NCBI GenBank assembly: GCA_905215445.1
Contig: CAJMPZ010000022.1
Location: 1 to 32,848, forward strand
Length of the DNA stretch: 32,848 bases
Direction of reading: 5' to 3'
From: an uncultured bacterium
GTDB taxonomy: Bacteria; Actinomycetota; Coriobacteriia; Coriobacteriales; Coriobacteriaceae
The notes under the pieces are model-generated. The model was not told where the DNA came from and searched no databases. It saw nothing but the letters and a program-made list of their open reading frames with translations. The position numbers and the translations under genes were made by a program. How positions within the stretch are numbered: the stretch's first letter is position 1; the number at the start of each line of letters is the position of its first letter. Positions 14,200 through 20,155 of this stretch are shown piece by piece.

Positions 14200-14763
14200 C
14201 TAGACGCGGGAGACGAACTTGCCGTCGCGGGTGTCAACCTTGATGACCTCGCCCTCGTTGAGGTACATGGGGACCTGGATGACGGCGCCGGTGTCGATCG
14301 TGGCCGGCTTGGTGGAACCCTGGACGGTGTCGCCCTTAAAGCCCGGGTCAGTCTGGACGATGGTGGTCTCGATGAACATCGGCGGAGTCACGCCCATGAG
14401 CTCATCGTCGGCGAAGAGAAGCTGGCAAATGTCGTTCTCGCGCAGCCACTTGGAGTTCTCGCCCACCATGTCCTCGGGAACAGGAACCTGCTCATAGGTC
14501 TCATTGTCCATGAAGATGTAGTCGGTGCCATCGTTGTAGAGGTACTGGAACTCACGGGTGGTGAGCATAACGCTCTCGAACTTGGTGCCGGCGTTGCAGG
14601 TGTTCTCGACGACGCGGCCGCTCTTGATGTCGCGGGTCTTGTAGCGCACAAACGCGCCGCCCTTGCCGGGCTTGACATGCTGGAACTCGACGATGGTGTA
14701 GACCTTGTCCTTAATGCGGAGACCGAGGCCGTTCTTGAAGTCGGCGGTAGAAATGGTAGGCAT
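14200..14763 (-). CDS. efp: Elongation factor P (187 aa)
   Basis: EF-P binds between the ribosomal P and E sites and relieves stalling at polyproline stretches. Three OB-type beta-barrel domains are expected over this length. The conserved loop reads KPGKGGAF with Lys34, the residue modified in other bacteria. The loop is PGKGG rather than the PGKGP said to mark unmodified actinobacterial EF-P. The C-terminal block IQVPMYLNEGEVIKVDTRDGKFVSR is standard. I chose the ATG at 14763 (MPTISTADFKNG) with AGAAAGG upstream; the open frame to 14796 adds a non-family leader. It has its own promoter beyond the pepQ terminator. Confidence 0.96.
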   Translation of the reverse strand: MPTISTADFKNGLGLRIKDKVYTIVEFQHVKPGKGGAFVRYKTRDIKSGRVVENTCNAGTKFESVMLTTREFQYLYNDGTDYIFMDNETYEQVPVPEDMVGENSKWLRENDICQLLFADDELMGVTPPMFIETTIVQTDPGFKGDTVQGSTKPATIDTGAVIQVPMYLNEGEVIKVDTRDGKFVSRV

Positions 14764-14820
14764 AGCGACCTTTCTTGTTATGGGCAGAACGCACAAGCGT
14801 CCAAATTACATACGAGCGAA

Positions 14821-14851
14821 ATTATACACTTGCAGACGGCGCCTGCGGCAA
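14821..14851 (-). promoter_or_regulatory. Promoter of efp
   Basis: A perfect TATAAT (14821-14826, minus strand) lies about 57 nt upstream of the efp start. A TTGCCG (14846-14851) precedes it with a long 19-nt spacer. The site is just past the pepQ terminator, so transcription restarts here for efp and the following nusB-to-recN genes. Confidence 0.55.
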
Positions 14852-14856
14852 GCGCA

Positions 14857-14900
14857 TAAAAAGAGAACGCGGGGCGTCCGAATCGATCCAGACGCCCCGC
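14857..14900 (-). terminator. Rho-independent terminator of pepQ
   Basis: Perfect 10-bp stem GCGGGGCGTC/GACGCCCCGC (14869-14878 with 14891-14900), followed on the minus strand by GTTCTCTTTTT. It lies about 23 nt past the peptidase stop codon. Confidence 0.82.
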
Positions 14901-14923
14901 CCCAAACTATCTACCGAAGTAGA

Positions 14924-16054
14924 CTAGCAATCGATGACGTGAAGGTCATGCGGTGTCTTGGTGAAGGGCTCGTAGCCGTTCTCGGTGACCACGCCGTAGT
15001 CCTCCAGACGTACGCCGCCCACGCCGGGCAGGTATACGCCAGGCTCCATGGTGATAACCGAGCCGACCTCGATGATGTTCTTGCTGCGGTTGAAGTTGGG
15101 CAGCTCATGGATGTCGATGCCGACACCATGGCCCAGACCATGGTTGTAGTAATCGCCATAACCGGCATCGCCGATGATCTTCTTGGAAAGCTTGAAAATG
15201 TCGTTGCCCTCGACGCCCGGATGGATGGCGGCGACGCACTCCTCGTGCGTACGGCGCACGAGCGCATAGAGGTCGAGCTGCTCCTGGGTAGGCTCGCCCA
15301 TCACGACGGTGCGCGTCATGTCGGAACGATAGTCGCAGTAGCCCGCGCCGTAATCCATAAGGACGAAGTCGCCCTTCTCGATCACGCGGTCGCTCGGGAC
15401 GGCATGCGGATTGGCGGTATTGGGGCCGCTCGCCACGATGGAGCCAAAGGCCAGGCTGTCGGCGCCATTGGCGAACATAAAGTTCTCGAGCTCATTGCGA
15501 ACCTGCTTCTCGGTCATGCCGGGCTTAATAAAGCCGAGCATATGCTGGAAGGCGGCATCGGTGATCGACTGCGCATGGCGCATGAGCTCGATCTCCTCGG
15601 CGTCCTTGATGGCGCGCATCTTGCGAATGTCGTCATGCATCAGCGGCAGCATGCAGGCGACGGAACGATCCTCAAGGCCACGCTGGATACCCTGGTAGAA
15701 GTTGATCTGCATGTCGTCCTCGACAGCGCAGACACGGCACTTGTTAGCCGCGATCTTGCCGGCGACCCAACCGGGGATGGTGCCCTCGTCCATGTCGTAG
15801 ACCCAGGGGCTGCCGGCGGACGTGTTCTCCTCAAAGCTGTTGAGATAGCGTGAGTCGGTATGGAACAGGCACTGGTCGGCCGTAATAAATGCAGCGTGCG
15901 GGAACTCGAAGGTGTAGTCGAAGACGCCCTTCACGCCCGTGAGCCAACGAAGGTTGGCCTCGTCGCGCACGACGATAGCGTCGTAGCCGCGCTCAGCCAT
16001 CAGGGCACGGACACGCTCGATACGACCGGCAGGACCGGCAGCAAACTCAGACAT
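14924..16054 (-). CDS. pepQ: M24 family Xaa-Pro peptidase (376 aa)
   Basis: Cytoplasmic metallopeptidase cleaving X-Pro bonds, either a prolidase or aminopeptidase P type. The N-terminal creatinase-like domain (about residues 10-140) precedes the pita-bread catalytic domain. All five metal ligands can be seen: Asp in MDYGAGY, Asp in RSDMTRT, His in HGLGHGVGIDIHE, Glu in TMEPGVY and Glu in VRLEDYGV. I chose the ATG at 16054 (MSEFAAGPAG) with AAAGGA seven bases upstream; the open frame to 16180 adds a Cys- and Arg-rich stretch with no homology. The place between aroB and efp matches the actinobacterial pepQ position. Symbol pepQ is by context; substrate preference is not readable. Confidence 0.92.
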   Translation of the reverse strand: MSEFAAGPAGRIERVRALMAERGYDAIVVRDEANLRWLTGVKGVFDYTFEFPHAAFITADQCLFHTDSRYLNSFEENTSAGSPWVYDMDEGTIPGWVAGKIAANKCRVCAVEDDMQINFYQGIQRGLEDRSVACMLPLMHDDIRKMRAIKDAEEIELMRHAQSITDAAFQHMLGFIKPGMTEKQVRNELENFMFANGADSLAFGSIVASGPNTANPHAVPSDRVIEKGDFVLMDYGAGYCDYRSDMTRTVVMGEPTQEQLDLYALVRRTHEECVAAIHPGVEGNDIFKLSKKIIGDAGYGDYYNHGLGHGVGIDIHELPNFNRSKNIIEVGSVITMEPGVYLPGVGGVRLEDYGVVTENGYEPFTKTPHDLHVIDC

Positions 16055-16080
16055 GCAGATTCCTTTCTTATTGTCCTCAT

Positions 16081-16146
16081 AAAAGCGGGACGGGCCTCGA
16101 TCGAAAGATGGAATCGCGCGCGATTCGCAACCGATTGGAAACCCGC
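16081..16146 (-). terminator. Extended hairpin with 16-bp palindrome, terminator or attenuator before pepQ
   Basis: Outer pairing GCGGG (16085-16089) with CCCGC (16142-16146), middle pairing CGATCG (16098-16103) with CGATTG (16132-16137), and an inner perfect palindrome GAATCGCGCGCGATTC (16111-16126). On the minus strand four T follow the outer stem. It lies in the 132-nt gap between the aroB-like gene and pepQ. A TTGACA at 16175-16180 upstream could make this the leader of pepQ rather than only the end of the aro transcript. Confidence 0.45.
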
Positions 16147-16186
16147 CCCTCAACATGATACGAAAGACGATGTATGTCAATAAATC

Positions 16187-17296
16187 CTAGAGAAGTTCTT
16201 TGCGAGAAGCCAAGTATGCGTGAGCATGGCGGTCGAGAACCTCGTCCTCAACGCTCGTTAGACGAATGGCGCCGAGCGCCGCGGGCAGCGGCAACATGCT
16301 GCGGTTCGAGCGAACAAACTGCTGCCTGCGGAACTCCTCGATATATGCGGCAGGCTCCAGATCGAAGGCAAGCTCCTCGATACCAAAGTCCTCCAGGCAG
16401 TCATCGACCTCAAAGACGTAATCGATATCAAAGTCGCAGGCATCATGTGCTAGGCGCGCCTCAAAGCGCATGCCCTCGGACAGCAGCTGGTAGGCAGGAA
16501 CCTGCACCGCGGCTTTGCCCAGGCAGACGCGCAGAGTACGCTCCCCTGTCTTGCCAAAATCGAGCGCATGGCGGGCGCTCGGGTTCGTGGCCATCAGTAC
16601 GTCCTTACGGGCAGTCTGAGACCACTGAACGGCATTGACGAGCGCGACCTCCTCGCCCGCGAGAATCTCGGGAATGGTCTCGGTAAACTGATTCCAGCGG
16701 GACTTGCTGCTCGAAAGCATGGTGCCAACAAGTACCGCATAGCCGAGCTTGAGGTCCTCGGGGTCCGCCTCGCGTACAAGGTCGAGGTCACACACGACCA
16801 AGCCCGGCTCGGGACGGAACGCGATAGCGGGAAGCGCATGCGCCGACGAGGCGACAAGCGGCTTCATGGTCGTCGCGACCGTGAGCATGGCGTCGAACGT
16901 CGTCGGCAGCAAGGCGCACTCGGTGCGACCGCACCACTGATTGGCGCACCAGCAAACAACCGAGCAGGTCGCCGTGTCGCCGACAGCGACAACGAGATCA
17001 TCGCAGGTAATGCCGTTAGCCGACAGCGCGCCAAAGACGGTATCGGCATCGACCAGCGTAGCACCGGCAGGCGAAACCTCGAGGACGAGCGGCGACACGG
17101 CAAAACCGGCGTCAACAAGTGCATGCTCGACAACCTCGCCAAAACGCTCGGATGTGGCGTCGTTCCAAACCACCATCGCACGCTTAGGCTTGCCCACAGC
17201 CGAGGCAAACATGCGCGACAGCTCCTCGAACGCCCCCAATCCGACGCGGACATCGACACTGCGGTTTTGGAAATTGATAAGTTGACGGCGAATCAT
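16187..17296 (-). CDS. 3-dehydroquinate synthase homologue lacking catalytic residues (369 aa)
   Basis: Aligns along its length with AroB, which makes 3-dehydroquinate from DAHP, but the active site is gone. The NAD-binding VVALGGG-LVGD block of ordinary AroB reads VVAVGDTATCS here (about residues 102-112). The LPTT strand is kept (130-133) but the SSVGGK-VN segment is lost. The AEVIK zinc-ligand Glu is Val188. The LNFGHTFGHA block reads LDFGKTGERT, so its His residues are Lys249 and Arg253, and the HGEAVAIGM His is also absent (AYQLLSEGM). The frame is intact over normal AroB length, so this is a maintained protein, not a recent pseudogene. The ATG at 17296 overlaps the aroK stop by 4 nt. 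Function unknown; a catalytic role in the shikimate pathway is unlikely. Confidence 0.8.
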   Translation of the reverse strand: MIRRQLINFQNRSVDVRVGLGAFEELSRMFASAVGKPKRAMVVWNDATSERFGEVVEHALVDAGFAVSPLVLEVSPAGATLVDADTVFGALSANGITCDDLVVAVGDTATCSVVCWCANQWCGRTECALLPTTFDAMLTVATTMKPLVASSAHALPAIAFRPEPGLVVCDLDLVREADPEDLKLGYAVLVGTMLSSSKSRWNQFTETIPEILAGEEVALVNAVQWSQTARKDVLMATNPSARHALDFGKTGERTLRVCLGKAAVQVPAYQLLSEGMRFEARLAHDACDFDIDYVFEVDDCLEDFGIEELAFDLEPAAYIEEFRRQQFVRSNRSMLPLPAALGAIRLTSVEDEVLDRHAHAYLASRKELL

Positions 17297-17826
17297 AGCA
17301 GTCCACGCTCCAAAAGCATCTCGGCACAAAGGTAGGAAACGTCCTCGAAGGACTTGTTGCGAATATCAAGGGTAATATCGGCCGCCTGGCGATACAGCGG
17401 ACGGCGATGCTCAAACAAGCGCGCAGCGTGCTCGGGCGAGCGGAAATCGGGCCGGGTATCGGAGCGACGAATCTGGCGCAACGAGTCCTCAAAGTCGCCT
17501 TCGAGGTACACGCATGTACCCATCTCGTGCATCAGCTCAATGTTCACCGGCGTCTCGACGATGCCGCCCCCGCACGATACCAGCAGGCTGCGCTCGCTTT
17601 GAAGCGAACGGAGTGCCGAGGTCTCGAGCTCGCGAAAACGATCCTCGCCCTCGGTCTCAAATATCTCGGTCACCGACTTGCCGCATCGACGCACAACCAA
17701 GCGATCGGTATCGATGAATCGACGCTTGAACATAGTGCCCACATTGCGCGCAAGCGTCGACTTGCCCGCGCCCAAAAAGCCGATAAAGAAGATATGGTCG
17801 CAGCCGTGTTTGATGTGCTGAGACAT
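17293..17826 (-). CDS. aroK: Shikimate kinase (177 aa)
   Basis: P-loop kinase that phosphorylates shikimate with ATP. The Walker A motif GFLGAGKST is at residues 16-24. Shikimate-binding residues appear intact: D39 and D41 in FIDTDR, Arg65 in DRFRELE, the CGGG loop at 85-88, and the lid and Arg region HRRPLYRQAAD near residue 141. Length is typical. It begins 8 nt after the HAD-phosphatase gene and overlaps the AroB-like gene by 4 nt (ATGA), the classical aroK-aroB arrangement. The rest of the pathway (aroE, aroC, aroQ, usually near here in actinobacteria) is not in the window. A specificity shift within the kinase family cannot be excluded given its partner. Confidence 0.88.
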   Translation of the reverse strand: MSQHIKHGCDHIFFIGFLGAGKSTLARNVGTMFKRRFIDTDRLVVRRCGKSVTEIFETEGEDRFRELETSALRSLQSERSLLVSCGGGIVETPVNIELMHEMGTCVYLEGDFEDSLRQIRRSDTRPDFRSPEHAARLFEHRRPLYRQAADITLDIRNKSFEDVSYLCAEMLLERGLL

Positions 17827-17834
17827 GGCGAAAC

Positions 17835-18332
17835 CTATTCCTCGCAGGGAAGGTCGCGCAGGGCCCGGCGCTCAAAGATACGGAAGATCTGCGTGTACCA
17901 CAGGTCCTGGGTTGCCTGCGGCTTGACCAGAATAGTGTCAACGCCGGCAAAGTTACCGCTCCACACGTCCGTGTACAGCTGATCGCCGATCAGCACCGCC
18001 TCGTCTGCCGTGGCGCCAAGGCGCTTAAGACCCGCCTTGAGGGCAAACGGCGCCGGCTTCATGGCGTGGCTGATGGCCTCGAGTCCCAGCTCGCGTGCAG
18101 AGCTCATGACCTGATCGCGATGCCAGTTGTTGGACACCATGCACAGCTTAAAGCCTTTGGCGCGGGCGGTATCGAGCCAAGCGGAAACCGCGGCGGGAAC
18201 CTGCTCGGTGTCGCGCGGAACCAGAGTGTTATCGCGATCGAGCAGAATGGCGCGTTTGCCGTCGGCCCACAGGGTATCAAGGTCGATGCGATCGACCGAG
18301 GCAACGTATCGTTTGGGGCTAAATATCCTCAT
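17835..18332 (-). CDS. YqeG family HAD-type phosphatase (165 aa)
   Basis: Small HAD-superfamily hydrolase of the YqeG/GEP4 type; relatives dephosphorylate phosphatidylglycerophosphate, but the bacterial role is not firmly set. Motif I is ILLDRDNTLV with the two catalytic Asp residues, motif II is MVSNN, motif III is the Lys of MKPAPFALKAGL, and motif IV is IGDQLYTDVWSGN. Length fits YqeG. I chose the ATG at 18332 (MRIFSPKRYVAS), directly after the mltG stop; a longer frame reading back to 18557 only shadows mltG in another frame. It occupies the place where aroE and aroC stand in related actinobacterial clusters. Confidence 0.87.
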   Translation of the reverse strand: MRIFSPKRYVASVDRIDLDTLWADGKRAILLDRDNTLVPRDTEQVPAAVSAWLDTARAKGFKLCMVSNNWHRDQVMSSARELGLEAISHAMKPAPFALKAGLKRLGATADEAVLIGDQLYTDVWSGNFAGVDTILVKPQATQDLWYTQIFRIFERRALRDLPCEE

Positions 18333-18333
18333 G

Positions 18334-19725
18334 CTAATTCCAAGACTGTTGATGCTCTTCGTAGGTTTGCGAGAAGTACTCCTCGTCCTGCGTAATGTAG
18401 AAATACAGGTCATCAGAGTCGGTCGGCTCAAGCGTGGCCTTGAGTGCCTCGAGCGACGGAGAGCAGATGGGCGTGGGTGGCAGACCCTCGTGCTTATAGG
18501 TGTTATAGGGGCTATCACTCTGCAGGTCGTCGGCGGTAACCTCGCCGCCGGTGACATACATCATGGTCGCATCGCTATTGAGGTAACGCAGGCCATCGAG
18601 CTTGCCCGCCAGACGGTTATAGAAAACCGAAGCCACATGCGCGCGCTGATCGGCGTTGAGGCCCTCGCGCTCGACGATCGAGGCAAGGTTAACGATGTCG
18701 TAATCGGACATCTCCACGCCATAGCGCTCCTTGATCTTGGCCTCGCAGCTGGCAAAGTCAAGCGACTTATACTCGGCGTTGAACTGGTCAAGCATGGCGC
18801 GAATCACATCATCGGCAGACGGGTCCTTACCCAACGAATAGGTCTTGGGGAATAGGAAGCCCTCGAGCGAATCGTTCGCGGCATCTTTAAGGAAAGCGTA
18901 ATCATTCACATAATTGCTCGCCTTGGCCTGGTTAAGGAAGTCTTCCTTGGAGATGCTGTCGTATGCCGCGGCCACGCGATCGGCGACCTGGTCGACCGTT
19001 AGGCCCTCAGGGATAGTCAGCGCATCGGAGCCGGCATTGGGCCCCTCCATGAGCTGCTGGACAACCTTGGTCGCGTCCATGAGCGTGGTAAACGAGTAGG
19101 CGCCAGGCTTAAGCGACATATCGGCATTGAGCTTTTTGACCGCCGCATAATAATCCTTGGGGTCTTCGACGATATGGTTCTCGGAGAGAATCGAAGCGAT
19201 GGTATCACCCGAGGCGCCATCGGGAATCGTGATAGTAACTTGCTGGCCAGCAGCAACTTTCGCATCCTCGCCGGCAAAGAAGCCCTTGACGGCTGGCACG
19301 ACAAAGAAAACGATCGCGACAAGTGCAAGCACGGCGATGACGCCACCGATAATCATAGGCACCGGAGAGCTTTTCTTTTGGACGCCACGGCGGGCATGCG
19401 TGTTATAGCTCGAGCGCGTGGCCGGAGCTACGCCATGTGTGCCGTGAGCATGATGTGTACGCGCATGCGATTGAGGCGCCTGCGCACGCTGCGTGGGCGC
19501 CTGCTGCTTAAAGCGGGTACCGCTTGCGGGCCGGGCTACGCGGGCAGCGGGCTGTTGGGCAGGACGCTGAGCAGATTGTGCTGCACGAGAGGAGGGCTGT
19601 GCGGGACGAGCAGCAGGCTGAGCCGCACGCTGCGTCGGTTGCATCGGACGCTGGCCGGACGATACAGGGCGCGGCGTAGGCTGCCCCTGGCGATTCGGCT
19701 GGCGCGGATCGGAAGCGCTAGGCAT
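18334..19725 (-). CDS. mltG: Endolytic transglycosylase MltG with long basic N-terminal extension (463 aa)
   Basis: Membrane-anchored lytic transglycosylase (YceG-like) that cuts nascent glycan strands. Residues 1-120 are low complexity, rich in Arg, Gln, Pro and Ala with repeated AQRPAQ-like units, and should be cytoplasmic and disordered. One transmembrane helix follows (about 123-145). The extracytoplasmic part has a LysM-like region (VTITIPDGASGDTIASIL) and the catalytic domain with the conserved Glu in ASIVEREG. SDSPYNTYKHEGLPPTPICSPS is the family signature. It overlaps ruvX by 8 nt and ends 1 nt before the YqeG-type gene. The order alaS-ruvX-mltG is conserved in actinobacteria. Confidence 0.94.
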   Translation of the reverse strand: MPSASDPRQPNRQGQPTPRPVSSGQRPMQPTQRAAQPAARPAQPSSRAAQSAQRPAQQPAARVARPASGTRFKQQAPTQRAQAPQSHARTHHAHGTHGVAPATRSSYNTHARRGVQKKSSPVPMIIGGVIAVLALVAIVFFVVPAVKGFFAGEDAKVAAGQQVTITIPDGASGDTIASILSENHIVEDPKDYYAAVKKLNADMSLKPGAYSFTTLMDATKVVQQLMEGPNAGSDALTIPEGLTVDQVADRVAAAYDSISKEDFLNQAKASNYVNDYAFLKDAANDSLEGFLFPKTYSLGKDPSADDVIRAMLDQFNAEYKSLDFASCEAKIKERYGVEMSDYDIVNLASIVEREGLNADQRAHVASVFYNRLAGKLDGLRYLNSDATMMYVTGGEVTADDLQSDSPYNTYKHEGLPPTPICSPSLEALKATLEPTDSDDLYFYITQDEEYFSQTYEEHQQSWN

Positions 19726-20146
19726 GCGAAACCTCCTCGTTTTTGCGATCGAGCCACGTCTGCAAGAACAGGCTGGCGGCGATCATGTCAATCTTGCCCC
19801 TCATCTGCTTTTCGTTGAGTCCCTGCTCGCGCAGGATACGCTTTGCCTCTTGCGAGGACAGGCGCTCATCCTCAAACTCAAGCGGAAGATCGAGCTCTTG
19901 GGCAATCTTTTGCGCAACGGCGGCAACGCGCTCGGCCTGGGGGCCGGGCTCACCGGCCATGGTCAAGGGACGTCCGCTTACCAGGATATCGGGCTCATAG
20001 TCCTCAACCAGGTAACGGAACGTCTTGGCCATGCCAGTGACCTCGGCAGCCGGGAGCACCTTGACGGGCATTGCCATCTTGCCATCACGGCTAGAGACGG
20101 CAATGCCAATCCGGGTCTCCCCTATGTCCAGCGCGAGCGCGACCAC
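19718..20146 (-). CDS. ruvX: RuvX/YqgF family Holliday junction resolvase-like nuclease (142 aa)
   Basis: RNase H-fold nuclease; relatives process pre-16S rRNA ends and may resolve Holliday junctions. The first acidic residue is Asp7 in ALDIGETRIG, the second is in FEDERLSS, and the third is Asp in KIDMIAASLFLQTWLD. The VSGRPLTMAGEPGPQA segment is characteristic. The start is GTG at 20146, 9 nt after the alaS stop, with only a weak Shine-Dalgarno, so translation may depend on coupling to alaS. Confidence 0.92.
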   Translation of the reverse strand: MVALALDIGETRIGIAVSSRDGKMAMPVKVLPAAEVTGMAKTFRYLVEDYEPDILVSGRPLTMAGEPGPQAERVAAVAQKIAQELDLPLEFEDERLSSQEAKRILREQGLNEKQMRGKIDMIAASLFLQTWLDRKNEEVSHA

Positions 20147-20155
20147 AGCGACTAC

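Noticed and set aside
14924..16180. Longer N-terminal form of the Xaa-Pro peptidase starting near 16180
   Set aside because: It translates through the leader hairpin and lacks homology; the ATG at 16054 has a good Shine-Dalgarno.
17835..18557. Long N-terminal form of the YqeG-type protein starting at 18557
   Set aside because: The first 75 codons lie within mltG in another frame and give an Arg/Ser/Pro/Thr-rich shadow sequence; the family start fits the ATG at 18332.
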